A stretch of 64,000 nucleotides of DNA, from contig NC_134398.1 in NCBI RefSeq assembly GCF_050003625.1, positions 69,510,891 to 69,574,890 of the forward strand, read 5' to 3'. Shown one piece after another: positions 44,243-56,962 of this stretch. A program made the translations under genes and the position numbers. Every line of letters starts with the position of its first letter. The stretch's first letter is position 1. The notes under the pieces are model-generated. The model was not told the origin of the DNA. It saw only the letters and a program-made list of their open reading frames with translations, and did no database searches. This DNA is from Haematobia irritans (lineage: Eukaryota; Arthropoda; Insecta; Diptera; Muscidae).

Positions 44243-45193
44243 GACCGAACACAATTTTTTGGTTTGTTTTTAATTTTCACATTTATATTTATACTATATT
44301 AAATTTTTATAATGAAACTTCGAAATGTGGGTTATTAAAGATTTACAGTCAGAAACAGTGCTTGATATAAACGAAATGGACTGAGTTTTTGGATAAAATA
44401 TTAATTTTTTATTGCAAAAATTACAATTTTGTAAAAAAAAATTATTTTTGGTATATTGTGCCCATAATGCTAAAATTATAAACAAAACACATGTCCACAC
44501 ATACATAAAATGCTGCTCTCAAGGCGAAAACATAGCTGTTCTTTTTTTTAATGTCTATTCTCTTGGTTCCGAATGTCTATTCTCTTTACTCCGAATACTT
44601 AATCTAATGTTCAAATTAAATAATATTTAGACTTAAGCATATCAAATGTTTGGCCTTATCATAAAACAGTTTTCCGAAACAACATACAAGCGGTTTCACA
44701 GAAATTTCTCTCGTTTGATTCTCTCCCGGTTTCATCTCTATTTCTTTCTCTATACTCACTCTCTCTCTCTCTCTCTGAATAAAATATCACAACATATGTA
44801 TGTTTACTCGAAATTTGTAAATTTATATATGTTTACATTCACACATATTATTTTTATGGAACATTCATGCCCCAAACATAATATATTCTAACATATTAAA
44901 ATATGTGTCCCAAACATTTAGTGTTAGTTTAGGAACATTACATGTTTGCACTTAAATATATTGTGTTTAAAAATTGTGCCCGAAACACATTTTGTTTATA
45001 TCAGAACATATGAAAAACATATTTTTCTAACAGTGCAGATATGGCCAGATTTAAATATATGTATATTGGGAAAATAAACCTTTATTTATATCACCCAACA
45101 CATTGGATATGCTATCGAAAATGTGGATCTATAAAGTGGTGCAGGGTATAATATAGTCGGCCCGTCCGACTTTAGACTTTCCTTACTTGTTTT

Positions 45194-46776
45194 TAAATAA
45201 AAAAAAACCAAAACTAAGATTTAAAATTGCAGTAAATTCAGTATTAGTTTATTAAAAGAAAAATTAATTTCTTACAATATCTTGATTGTAAAGTGATCGC
45301 CTCGTAGGCTTGTAATCAGTAGCAACTTTTTTTTAGTGAACCCATAGATCTTTAGATCCTAATCAGTTTTGTTCTAAGTGTGGGGTAGACTCATCATAAC
45401 ATGTTAATCTGTCTGTGAAATTTCTGGGTTTCTTATATTTGCGCCCACAGTCCTTATTCATTTGATTCGTATTAGAAAAAGTCTACAAGAGAATTTCTAC
45501 AAAAATATATGAGAGCGATTTGCCCCCCTGGCAAAGGGCAAACTGAACTCAATGAGTATACGCTTACATTTACGGTGAATGATGTTCAAGATAATGGTGG
45601 TGTGATAGTGGTGGATTGCGGTTGGTGGGTTAAGGGGTTCCCAGTTATTTTCTTTGCTCATGCATTTGTTTGTCTGATGTTTTCCTTGTTGTCGATGTCG
45701 ACAATTGTCAAGTCGCTGACAAACGAAAAAAGGGGCGTCTTTTATTTTGAATTACCGGCTATAAAGCAACAAAGACATTCGGCTATTGCCAGATTACTAT
45801 CGTTGTTGTTGGCTTTATAATTTGCAATCGGCTCCGCCCAATTGTCGTTTGTTGTTGTTGCCGTCAGTTATATGTTTGTATATAGCAATGTATTTGAATT
45901 GACTGTTGTTGTAGTAGTCTTCTTGTTGGTACTATTTGTTTCGTCTGCAATACCATAAAGTCCCATTCACTTTTATGCCTCTGTGAGTATCGGGTATCAT
46001 CACATAATGGATCATGAATGGGTTTCAAACATTGGCGAAGTTCTCAAAGCTAATATGCTTTGGAATTTAACATCCCTCAAATTGAGAATAATTTCCTTGG
46101 AATGTGAATGTTTACGTATAAGTGAGACAAATCTCTCTGTGGAAGGCTTAAAAACTTTTTTTTTTAAATAAGGATTTCCCCTTCCACAACATAGTCAATT
46201 TAAGAGAATAGTATTCCGGGCACATCCAAAGGTAAATTTAGAGAGTAAGTACCGTGTCTGCATATAATGGATGGATGGACAAAATTTTTGATTCAATATT
46301 GTTGTTACTTGCTTGCAAGCGGATTTTTTTATTGTGATCTACTTTTTGGTTGGGTATGAATCTGCGCATAATCCATTGGAAGGTAAGGAATCAAATGAAA
46401 ACCTCCAACAAAAGAAAAACGTGATTTTTAATGGCGAAGGTGTCTATATTTTGTAAGTTATGTACATTCAATGTGAAATTATATACATATTAATGGGAAA
46501 CGTACATATACGCTTATGTACTTATGAATGTATTACGTGTGAAAAAGAAACCATCAAAAACACTCGACCAAGGAATTTTAATTGTTTTTTTTTTTTGCTT
46601 CATGTACATATTAATTTTTCCTACCTGGAATCTGAAAAATGTATGCTGCATTCAGTCATCTCATCAACTCAGATTTACTTTCAGAAGAAGTAGAGTACAT
46701 GTGAAGGGTTTGGTAGATTCCACATAGTTTATGGAAGTCAACTTTTAGCAAACATACGTGGCAACTAGCATGGTTA
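45194..46776. other. No confident gene; mixed-composition island at 45500-45950
   Basis: 45500-45950 is clearly less AT-rich than its surroundings and contains a 103-codon plus-strand frame (45509-45820) with no recognised domain. It could be an exon, an enhancer or chance. The remainder is AT-rich single-copy sequence. Confidence 0.35.
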
Positions 46777-46778
46777 TA

Positions 46779-48017
46779 AAGGGTGATACGGTCAAAATTT
46801 GGTCAAGGGAAAACGCGTGTAAATCGGTGAAATCGTTTATTTAAAAAATCAAATTAAATTTCTTTTTCAAGTTCAATTAGTATAAAATTCAGGAAAAATA
46901 TTCAGTTAGGCTTTCGCTTTTCCAAATCCGAATTGCCGGGCCTCACGCTTGACACCTGCCATCAGATTTTGTACAGCCACCTTGTCCACCTTCTTCGCCA
47001 TAGAAAGCCAGTTTGCCTTGAACTGCTGCTCGTCCTTAGCAGTTTTTTTGGTCTTATTTAGGTTCCGCTTGACAATAGCCCAGTATTTCTCAATTGGGCG
47101 TGTTGGGAGGGTTCTTGTCCTTGGGAACCACCTGCACGTTGTTGGCGGCGTACCACTCCATGGCCTTTTTACCGTAATGGCAAGATGCCAAATCCGGCCA
47201 AAACAGTACGGAACAACCGTGTTTCTTCAGGAAAGGCAGTAGACGTTTATTCAAACACTCTTTCACGTAAATTTCTTGGTTGACAGTCCCGGAAGCTATG
47301 AAAATGCTGCTTTTCAAGCCACATGTACAGATGGCTTGCCAAACCAGATATTTCTTTGCGAACTTTGACAGTTTTATGTGCTTGAAAATATCTGCTACCT
47401 TTCCCCTTCCTTTTGCCGTATAAAACTCCTGTCCCGGAAGCTGCTTGTACCACGCAGTCAAACTTCATCAGCATCGTCGTGTACGCGCTTTGGCCGTCGT
47501 ATTTTGTTTATCATCGCGATTTGGAGTCACTACCTTCTTGTAAGTCGATAGTCCGGCTCGTTTTTGGCTCGATGCACGGTTGTAGACGATACACCCAGCT
47601 TATTTGCGGCATCTCGGAGAGAGAGGTTAGGGTTTCGCTTGAAACTACCGGCAACCCTCTTTGTCGTCTCAGCGGCTTCCGGTTTTCGATTTCTCCCCGA
47701 TCCAGACTTCCTGGCTGTCGACAAACGTTCCCCAAACACTTTAATTACATTTGTAACGGTTGATTTGGCAACTTTTAGCGATTTTGCCAGCTTTGCGAGT
47801 AGCTCGGATTTTCGCGATGCGCGAGCAAAATTTTGATACGCTGCTCTTCTTGCTTGGACGGCATTTTGACAACTGAAGAGTGAATTCCAAAATCAAAATA
47901 GGAGCAACATTTTACACACACACACCTTCAAAATGAGGGGTGTTCAGGTTTTTTAAATGCAAAATTGAAAGAAATACGTCAAGTTTATATTGACCAAATT
48001 TTGACCGTATCACCCTT
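46779..48017 (-). mobile_element. DD37E mariner-like element copy 3, complete ends
   Basis: Ends AAGGGTGATACGGTCAAAAT and complement, flanked by TA (46777-46778, 48018-48019). 1,239 bp, the longest copy. Confidence 0.9.
46910..47864 (-). pseudogene. Mariner DD37E transposase, frameshifted
   Basis: Starts MPSKQEEQ (near 47862). Compared with copies 1 and 2 it has a 4-base loss near 47795, losses near 47485 and 47449, and an 11-base loss just before the catalytic Glu (NPPNT then PIE out of frame at about 47100). DNA-binding and catalytic parts are otherwise close to copy 1. Tail region QFGFGKAKA near 46915. Inactive. Confidence 0.85.
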
Positions 48018-48019
48018 TA

Positions 48020-48916
48020 GTATAATTATATATTTCCCGGTCGACTCCAAATATTCACGTCATTTATACTGGATTGATTCCGATTTATATAGTTGTACGA
48101 TGGTCATGCCCTCCTCGAATTGAAGCAAACATAAACAAAAAAGTTCATAGTTGAACTAATGCTAATTTTAATATATTTTTATTGCAAAAAATATTTGTTT
48201 GCAGTTAAATCTTATTAAATTTTTCGAAACTTTCCACAGCCCAATGAAATTTTCCTTATCCCAGTTATGTGTCACAAATTTTATTATCTTAACTTGGTTA
48301 TAGAATTCAATGACCATACACATAAGTTCAATGTGAATTAAAGCAGAATAAAATGTTCGCATGATTCCCAAAAAATAGTAATGTATGTTCTCTGTCCCCA
48401 TATGAGGATACTTGTTTAAAGTCAAACAACTATGAGCTACCCGTTATTTTGTAATTGTAAACACACGTATAACAGATTTATACTGCATCTGATCCATAAA
48501 CAAAGGCACGTGGTCGCATTTGATAAATAAGTGTCGTATTCGGTGAGTTTTAATATTGTTATTGATTCATATAACTATCGTAAAATACTTTCAATAGTTT
48601 TATATGTATCAATAATCGAAATTCTATAATTCTTCGCACATAATATCTCTATTGTGTGTTTATAAAACTGTTAACTGCTGAACAACCCTTTTTCTAAAAA
48701 GTGAACAATAAAATTTAAGTTTTTTAATCGTTTTGGTTAGTCGTTACTGAATTAATTAAAACCAATTTTCGTCCAGCAGTTCCATGTTGGGCGTTAAAAT
48801 TGTCATGATTTGCCGCCAATGAGTTTTTCTTTACTTCTGGTTAATTTTTTCCTCTTGAGAGGGTGTAATTCCCTAAATTGTAGTTAAAAAGTGTGCCAAT
48901 GACTTTTTCCTTTCTT
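48020..48916. other. No gene seen; intergenic
   Basis: AT-rich single-copy sequence. Confidence 0.4.
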
Positions 48917-49148
48917 CACTGAAAAAACAGTGAACCCACAAGGAAGAAAAATTTTGGTTAATTTTAGAAAATTCTGATTATTTTTAGAAAATTTTAACTA
49001 AACAGTATTACAAACGCTGGCCTCACGTCGATATCACAAAAATAAGTAAAAATTGTTCGACAAATTACAGAAACTTTATTAGACATAATTAAGTTTTTTC
49101 ATTTGTTAAAGAAAATTTTGTAGTTTGAAGGAAAAAATTGGACATTTA
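48917..49148. mobile_element. Half copy of CAC...GTG MITE E1 family
   Basis: Starts CACTGAAAAAACAGTGAACC and follows E1 through GTTTGAAGGAAAAA. Truncated where it meets P5. Confidence 0.6.
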
Positions 49149-49645
49149 AAAAAAAAGCATGTGTTTTTGTCTTGAGAGCAGCAATTTAAGTATATGTGGA
49201 CATGTGTTTTGTTTATCATTTTGGCAGTATGTGCACAATTTTTTTTTTTTTTGGTTCTTCAAAAGAAATCGGAACATACAACAAGTAAGTCAAAATATTT
49301 AGGAAGAAAGGAAATTACAAAAAGGTGGAAAATATATAAAAATAACAAAGGGATCATCGGAAAAAAATAAGTTTAGTCCTCTTTATTAATAAGTAGCTCA
49401 AGATGAGTTGACGGATACTTTCAAAAATAAAAGCGGGCATTAAGTTCGAGTTTTGCCGCATTTTAGCGGCAAAACTCCAATCTCTAAAAGCAGAATAACA
49501 TAATTTGTTGGCAAATTGTATTATTAGAGGGGAATGATCCAAAGCAACAATTGAAAAAATTTTATTTTCTTTAAGATGAATTATTAAAGAAAAGAAAACG
49601 TGAAAACATGGCCATTTTAGAGCGATAATGCCAAATTAATACCGG

Positions 49646-50449
49646 ATTTGAACCGATTTTGACTATATAGTTAGAATAATAATTCGGCTATGTATGCGAA
49701 ATTTCACGTAAATGGGAGTATAACTTTGGCGCCCTGGTCATATGAGTGCAAATCGGGCGGAAGATATATATGGGAGCCATATATAAATATGAACCGATTT
49801 CAACCAAATTTGGCACAATTACCGATACTACTAAACGTACTCCTTTCAATCAAATTTCAATCAAATTTACCAAGCATTGGTAGAATGTCAATTCTACCCT
49901 CTGTGCAAAATTTCACGAAGATCGGTAGTAAACTTTGGCCTCTGTGGTCATATGAGTCGAAATCGGACGAAAGATATATATGGGAGCTATATCTAAATCT
50001 GAACCGATTTGGCTGATATTTTGCAAGGTTTTCGAGATTCATAAAATATTTGGATCTACGGTATTTCAAAAAAATCGGTTGATAAACACGCTAACTATGA
50101 CCAAATCGGGGATAAATATATATGGCAGCTATATCTAAATCTGAACCGATTTTTTCCAAAACCAATAGCGATTGTCTCTGCCCCAAGAAACGGCCATATG
50201 CCAAATTTGAGGACGGTCGGACTTCAATTGTGAGCTGTACTTTGTGCACTAAATTACATATACAGACAGACGGACAGACAGACGGACAGACAGACAGACA
50301 GACGGACATCGCTAAATCGACTCAGAATTTAATTCTAAGCCGATCGGTATACTAAAATATGGGTCTATGATCACTATTTCTTGGCGTTACATACAAATGC
50401 ACAAACTTATTATACCCTGTACCACAATAGTGGTGAAGGGTATAAAAAT
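49646..50449 (-). mobile_element. DINE-1/mini-me-like element D3
   Basis: Reverse orientation: head hairpin TATACCCTGTACCACAATAG...GGGTATAAAAA at 50411-50449, GACAGACGGACAGAC microsatellite at 50268-50308, then about three ~150-bp units. Confidence 0.75.
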
Positions 50450-50455
50450 TGGTGT

Positions 50456-50524
50456 TCGGTCGGAGCAGGGATTGAACCCAGGACCCTTTGCATGCAAGGC
50501 GGACATGCTCGCATTGCTCCACGT
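50456..50524 (-). repeat. tRNA-like module 1 in P5
   Basis: Minus strand GGAGCAATGCGAGCATGTCC and GGGTTCAATCCCTGCTCC. Confidence 0.55.
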
Positions 50525-51107
50525 GACCAACAAATGTCTGTTTCTGTTGAATAATGTTTTGTTTGCATCGGATCGTGGGCGCTGCAAACTATGCTATATA
50601 CATGTAACTTATAATGATAATTATCTATTGGTGACTATAACAGCTACGTAGCCCAGTGGATAGTATGTTGGCTTACAAACTAATTTATAAAATTGGATAA
50701 TTTCTTCAGCATTGTTTGTATTATTTGAAACTTTTTATACCTTTTATATTTGAAGTGAGAAAGATGTGAGGGAATATGCAATTATGCGGAATAATTTTTT
50801 TTGAGCAAAATCTTCTTTGGGAGAAAATTATTCCAAGCATATAATATTTTTGGGCTCAAAATGCTTCCAAGCATATTATATGTTCATATAAATCAAACAT
50901 AATAATGTTTCGGCAATATGCAATAATATATGCGCTTCCTGCAAAATATGTTGGGAACATATGTTAGAGAAGCAATTTTTTTGAAGATGTACGAATGTTT
51001 AGCAACACATATTTCATTAATCAGTATTTTCATTCTTTAAATTTTATTTGTTATTTAAATTTTTCGTATATTTATATACTAAATGTTTATTTGACAAATT
51101 AAGAAAA

Positions 51108-51357
51108 AACATGTAGGGAAAGTCTTAAGTCGGGCGGGGCCGACTATATTATACCCTGCACGACTTTCTAGATCCACATTTTCGATAGCATATCAAATCC
51201 GTCCAATGTGTTGGGTGCTATATATAAAGGTTTATGTTCCCATATACATAACATATATTTAAATCTGACCCGATCTGGAAAAAATTTGTTAGACTTCAAT
51301 AGACTTAAAATTAAAGTCGTATAATGCCCTGGGGTGGAACAAAATGCTACTAAAACA
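51108..51357 (-). mobile_element. DINE-1-like 3' end fragment D4
   Basis: Palindromic GTCGGGCGGGGCCGAC followed by TATATTATACCCTGCAC, the tail of DINE copies in reverse. Confidence 0.7.
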
Positions 51358-51993
51358 AGTATATACAGAAGTAAGTTGAGCCGGACCGAATCTTAAATAC
51401 CCACCACCAAGAATCAAATACAATAGTTGTCTTTGAAAATTTCAGGGGGGTTTGAGGACAGATATTTTCCCAAGCAGATCAGTTCCACCAGTACTCTTCC
51501 CGAAGATAAATGCAAAGATTTTACCCATGAAGACTAGATCTGATTCTGAATTTATAAGATCCATTTTGAGTTTTAGAGGAATCATAAACATCTCTTGTTA
51601 GTGTGCAAGAAAATGATGAAATAACGCCTTGATTTGAATTCTAACATCTGAAGATTTTTACCCCATTTATTTGATTACGAGAAGTAAAATCTGGAAATTT
51701 TACATTCGGTTTCATGATCAGTGCACCTTCTGTACCCTCAAGATCTGAAATCGGTCTATATGGTGGAACCTCCATCTATCTAGACCCCAAATCGGAGGTC
51801 CGGTTTATTAGGGGGCTATATTAAAACCTGTACCAATACACAATATATTCGGCACACCTATTTAAAGTCCTAAAAACACCAAATTCAGGCAAATTGGATA
51901 AAAACTACGGTTTCTTGAAGTAAAATCGGGAGATCGGTTTATATGGGGTCTATATCAAAACATGGACAGATAATCACTATTTTCGGCACACGT
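51358..51993 (+). repeat. S-type repeat fragment
   Basis: Starts ACAAGTATATACAGAAG, then AGCCGGACCGAATCTTAAATACC as in S3. Diverged tandem-type units (GGTTTATATGGGGTCTATATC) at 51935. Confidence 0.55.
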
Positions 51994-53437
51994 ATTTATA
52001 CCCTTCACCACTACTGTGGTACAGGGTATAATAAGTTTGTGCATTTGAATGTAACGCCAAGAAATAGTGGTCATAGACCCATCTTTTAGTATACCGATCG
52101 GCTTAGAATTAAATTCTGAGTCGATTTAGCGATGTCCGTCTGTCTGTCTGTCTGTCCGTCCGTCTGTCTGTATATGTAATTTTGTGCACAAAGTACAGCT
52201 CGCAATTTAAGTCCGATCGTCCTGAAATTTGGCATAGGGCCGTTTCTTGGGACAGAGACAATCGCTATTGGTTTTGGAAAAAATTGGTCCAGATTTAGAT
52301 ATAGCTGCCATATATATTTATCCCCGATTTGGTCATAGTTAGCGTGTTTATCAACCGATTTTCTTGAAATACCGTACATCCAAATATTTTATGAATCTCG
52401 AAAATCTTGCAAAATATCAGCCAAATCGGTTCAGATTTAGATATAGCTCCCATGTATATCTTTCGTCCGATTTAGACTCATATTACCACAGAGGTCAAAG
52501 TTTACTACCGATCTTCGTGAAATTTTGCACAGAGGGTAGAATTGGCATTCTACCAGTGCTTGGTAAATTTGATTGAAATCGGTTCAAATTTAGATATAGC
52601 TCCCATATATATCTTTCGTTCGATTTGAACTTATATGGCCACAAAAGCCAGACTTTTGCCGTGATTTGCTTCAAATTTTGCACAAGGGGTACGTTTAGTA
52701 GTATCGTTAAGTGTGCCAAATTTTGTTAAAATCGGTTCAGCTCACATATATATCTTTCGCCCGATTTGGACTTATATGGTCTCAAAAGCCAGAGGTTTGC
52801 CCCGATTTACTTCAAATTTTGCACAAGCGGCACTTTTAACGATACTATTGTATGTGCCATAGAAATAGCTCCCATATATATCTTTCGTCCGATTTGAACT
52901 TATATGACCTCAAAATCTAGGGTTTTGCCGTGATTTGCTTCAAATTTCGCACAAGGAGTACGTTTATTAGTATCGGTAATTGTGCCAAATTTGGTTGAAA
53001 TCGGTTCAGATTTAGATATGGCTCCTATATATATCTTCCGTCCGATTTGCACTCATATGACCAGGGGGCGAAAGTTATACTCCCATTTACGTGAAATTTC
53101 GCATACATAGCAGAATTATTATTCTAACTATACTTGTCAAATTTAGTCAAAATCGGTTCAGATTATATAGCTCCCATATATACGTACACCAGAGTTGGGG
53201 AAATATGGTAGACTGTTACACATTTTAGACCCATTTTCAATGGAAGTTTCCTCCAATTAACTGGATAGTGTTAGCCGATTTAAATTTTAGTTCTAGAGAT
53301 TTTGTAGAAGTAAAAAAATTGTCTCCTTTATATAGCTTCCAGCAGATGTGAGATGGTAACACAAATTTTGGTCTACATAGGGATGAAGTGTATAATATAG
53401 TCGGCCCCGCCCGACTTTAGACTTTACTTACTTGTTT
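51994..53437 (+). mobile_element. DINE-1/mini-me-like element D5
   Basis: Complete-looking: head TATTTATACCCTTCACCAC, TCTGAGTCGATTTAGCGATG, GTCT/GTCC microsatellite (52136-52172), units beginning ATCTTTCG at 52458, 52611, 52753, 52880 and 53033 (153 bases when undeleted), and tail GTCGGCCCCGCCCGACTTTAGAC...TTACTTGTTTT. Confidence 0.8.
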
Positions 53438-53522
53438 TCTTATCGTCTTTATAGTCTGTATCCGTTGTTCAATGTCTGCGATCAGTGGTACTGGTGTGAA
53501 TTTTTTTTTTGCATGTTGATAA

Positions 53523-53702
53523 TGCGAATTCGTTCCCCAAGGACGACGTCCATTTGCTTTCCCGACTGAATTCAATGTTTGTAAGATTAATGATCCAATC
53601 CTCGTTGAAGAGGAAGTCAAATTTGAAGCCCTGGCCGACAAACATTTCGGTAACAGACCACAGACATTCGAACAGGGCTCAGCACCATCGGCTTCTCACT
53701 AA
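53523..53702 (+). CDS. Short protein-like frame, unidentified
   Basis: 59 sense codons with no ATG at the start. The translation is notably protein-like: PQGRRPFAFPTEFNVCKIND, then PILVEEEVKFEALADKHFGN, ending SAPSASH before TAA. It could be a terminal exon or retrogene fragment. I do not recognise the family. Upstream stops at 53517-53522 and the lack of a clear splice acceptor argue for caution. The overlapping minus-strand 74-codon frame is less convincing. Confidence 0.25.
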   Translation, partial: CEFVPQGRRPFAFPTEFNVCKINDPILVEEEVKFEALADKHFGNRPQTFEQGSAPSASH

Positions 53703-54434
53703 GAAAATTTCATTAAAATTGTGCCAACGAAAATTTTTTCATTGACATAATGAAACATTTTTATGAGGACAATCAAAATATTCCTTTATACTATGAATCG
53801 TTTCGTTGGTTAACAGAGAATTCGTTATAATAACGAAAATTTTCAATATACCAACGAATTTGTTTCATTGGATCAATTTTAAGGGCACATTTCGATAACA
53901 TACGAAGTTTTTCCTAATAGAGTTAAAAAAGGACATTCCTTGCTTTATTTCTATCAAAATCCAACAAAATTTCAAAATCTTAATCCTTTGGACTTTCGAG
54001 CCTGCAATATTTTTTGGGTAGGCACTAAAATATATCAAAGTATCGATCATCTAAAGACGCATTGATTTTGAATTTGATCTTTGATTTCAGATGTGATGAA
54101 ATTTCAATATTTCGGATTTCACAATGGACTGAATTGTGAGCTTGACATTATGGACTACCTCTATACCTAACCTAACCTAACCTAACCTACTTCCATGTGA
54201 AGACATCTTGAATAATACCAGCACATATTTTATAGCAAACACGTCTGCAGCGACATGAATCGGTACATTTTTCAATTACATTTTGAATATGTCTATGAGT
54301 TTATTTGTGTGTCGTTAATATACCCGAAAAAAATTCAGAAAAGTTTAATTTATCTGCGAAAACAACGTAAAATAAATTATGTACATATATAACATAAAAA
54401 AAATGAAATAATTTTTAGTTGAATATTTTTCAAA
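53703..54434. other. No gene seen; SINE tail trace at 54110-54190
   Basis: 53700-53880 repeats AACGAAAATTTT and TTTCATTG words (MITE-like). 54110-54190 is a SINE 3' end with CACAATGGACTGAATTGTG and a (CCTAA) run. Confidence 0.45.
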
Positions 54435-54605
54435 CACAGAAATGCTAGTATCAATCACCAATGTAAATTGAAATATTTATTGATCCAATTACAATAAATA
54501 ATTGCTACTAATAATATTTGATTTTTTAATTAAAACAATTAGTTGAATCAATAAAATTTTTCATTGAACAAGTTTTAAAAATATTGGTGATATTTTTTTG
54601 CTGTG
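54435..54605. repeat. TTAATTGA-type MITE
   Basis: Starts CACAGAAATGC, ends ATATTTTTTTGCTGTG. No matching target duplication. Confidence 0.5.
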
Positions 54606-56459
54606 AGGTTTTCTTTTATACATATGACAGTTTTCAAATATGCTAAGTGCATATCTCAACCATTCGACCATATATCTACCATTTCATAGAGTATTTTTAA
54701 ATTCTCTATAGAATATTAGGAATAATTTTCAAATAGAAATCAAATAGCGTTCCCTTTATAAAAACATAATTGAGTCATTTTCTTAAATGAACTTCCTCTT
54801 TCGTTTAGGAAAATATTGTGGCAATCAAAGTAAATTGTATCGAGCCTATAGGACAGCGTTTACATTCGAAAATCATGGAAATATTCTTTCGTAAAGATTC
54901 CTAAATGCTTATGAATGCATGCATGTATGTGTGTACATTGAAACACCAGCATAGATGAATGAAGTGAAATTCCTTGCCAGAGATGAGCAATTTTCCAATT
55001 TCTCAGTTTTCAAAATAACATCAAATTAGGTTAATGCGATTTGGGGAGGAAACGGAAAAGCGGTATTTTTGTTATTTTCATGTGTGTTCGTATTTGTATG
55101 TCTACAAGTTCCACTCATGGAAATTTAGTCGCATTCGTATTTGCCAATATTCGATTATATTGCCATAGACAATGGACCCTCAAGTAACAAATACGAAAAC
55201 AACATCCACCGACAACAAGGCATGGCAAAAGAAAGGAAAACCTCAAAATCTGACCTCATAAGTAGTGTCGAGGGAATTTTTATTGTTATTAGAAGAAAGA
55301 CCATAACTAATGTTTTGACTACAACAAAAACCTTCTAAGTGGAACATCAAGATACTATACCCCGATCTCATAGATGTTACCATTTGTTTTCCATGAAGGT
55401 AGAATGCCCATTAGAAACGGACATTGTGTGTGTGTGTTCGTATATGTGGTAAAAGGCCAGATAAAATCAAAGGAGAAAATCAATAGCAAAATGATAAACA
55501 AAGCAACTAAAATTTATACAAGGACATTGACATGGTGGTGTTGGCCTAATACTCACTTCGATAAAAGCTAGAAAATCCAAAGAACAGCATAGTTTCTTTC
55601 CTATAGTTTAAGAATGTTTCTCCCATGGGAGGATAAAATAGTTTTGCAGTTTAATAGAAACACCTTTGATGTTATAAAAAAATTTTAACAGTATCTATTT
55701 AATTTTTACATTCTTCGTCACAACGGCGGTAAAGGTAGTTAGAACTTTGTGTAATTCTGTAACAAAGATTATTTAATCTACACTTTAGGGTACAAAAGAG
55801 GGTAAAATGCAAAAAACAAAAGTAGAAAATACGAATACAGTTTCTAGTCATACTGAGACTCTGAATCCCCTCATGAAAGACAAATTTTTAATAGTGTGTC
55901 AAGGATTTTGACCCTTTGCCTATGTTCCGAAAGGTTATACCAATATATAAAATTGCGCCAAAAATAAAAGTAATGTTCGCAGTTGATGTTGTAAATTCAA
56001 AATGGGAAATTAAAAAAAAAAATGAATTATTTAAAATTCAGAAACGCTTAATATATTTGAAAACTATACAAGGTAGTCACATTAAAATTGGTGTATCTCG
56101 GAAACTACTTGACAATACTAATTGTTTGTAATTGCGTTCTATATGTAAACAACAATTGTTTTATTCAAAGTACATTTCTCAAAATTCAATTCAATCTAGG
56201 CCATTTTCTAATTATAAATTTCTGTGTTGGACCATTATATTTTTAAACAACTAAAAAATGTTTTTTCAAATATATAAAACCATTTTTGATATATAGAATT
56301 TTTAAATAATTCAAAAAATTGTAACATTTTCCATTTTGACATTTCAAAAATAACTGCGAGAATTTTACATTCTGGAATGTTCTTTGCATAACATAATCTA
56401 AGACGTGAATCTTAAATAAAAGTAATAAGGCGGTTGTAGCTCCCTGACTATGTTAAAAT
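54606..56459. other. No gene seen; intergenic
   Basis: AT-rich, apparently single-copy. Several 60-75-codon frames with no recognised motif. Confidence 0.45.
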
Positions 56460-56853
56460 AAAGTAATAATATATTCTGTAACATATACCTCCAAACACAT
56501 TCTTCTTCAAGCATATATATTTTCAGGGTTGGTCCAAACAAAATATTGTTTGTATTGTTCAAACATATTATAAAACACATATATGCTTATAGGCTATTTC
56601 TAAATTAATATATGTTTGCATTCAAGCATATTATATTTACAAACATTTTATGTCCCAAACATAATATGTTGTAACATATTAACATATATGTCGCAAACAT
56701 GTAATGCTAGTTTATGAACATTGTTTTTTTTTTTAATTTCTTCGAAAATTTCATATTTGTTCACAAAAAAAGTTTTTTCCAAAATTTTTATTTTTGCAAT
56801 AAAAAAAATATTTTTGATCCAAAAACACAGTTTATTTCGTTTATACCAAGCAC
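56460..56853. repeat. P/E hybrid repeat, left part of duplicated block X
   Basis: Type-P motifs (ACATATATGC, AACATAATATG) run directly into type-E core sequence at about 56733. 56551-56853 is nearly identical to 60938-61237. Confidence 0.65.
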
Positions 56854-56962
56854 CAAGGCCGTAGCCAGGATTTTAATTCGGGGGGGGTTCAATTAAAAAA
56901 AAAAAAATATTCATATAATCTCATGTGTAGAAAATTTTATTTATGCATAGGTATGTATACAA

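Larger units (their letters stand above)
43320..45035 (+). mobile_element. Type-P CAC...GTG element P3 nested in D2
   Basis: Starts CACCCTC, ends AACAGTG, flanked by CA (43318-43319, 45036-45037). Excision restores TTGTCCAGATATGGCCAGATTT, matching the reversed DINE at 51260-51300. Carries modules 2 (43990-44062, minus) and 1 (44183-44242, plus), a CT microsatellite near 44758-44783 and a nested insertion at about 43388-43799. Confidence 0.8.
42120..45193 (+). mobile_element. DINE-1/mini-me-like element D2, interrupted
   Basis: Head CTACCCTGCGCCACACTGTG, then GAGTCGATCTAGCCATGTCC with GTCT/GTCC repeats (42258-42290), ~150-bp units (42480-43000), and tail GGTGCAGGGTATAATATAGTCGG...CTTACTTG. 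Interrupted by P3. Confidence 0.75.
49149..50989 (-). mobile_element. Type-P element P5, truncated, split by DINE D3
   Basis: Reversed type P. 49190-49220 matches P1 at 1495-1540 and 49375-49460 matches P1 at 1195-1275. After D3 come module 1 (50456-50524) and a truncated module 2 (50642-50681). The far end GCAATTTTTTTGAAGATG is followed by TA (50990-50991). Confidence 0.65.

Noticed and set aside
18288..53437. CRISPR array
   Set aside because: Tandem units of ~150 bp have no short constant repeat with unique spacers and the genome is eukaryotic.
54165..54190. Telomere-like CCTAA repeat
   Set aside because: Short and directly preceded by the SINE 3' body (GGACTGAAT), so it is the SINE tail.
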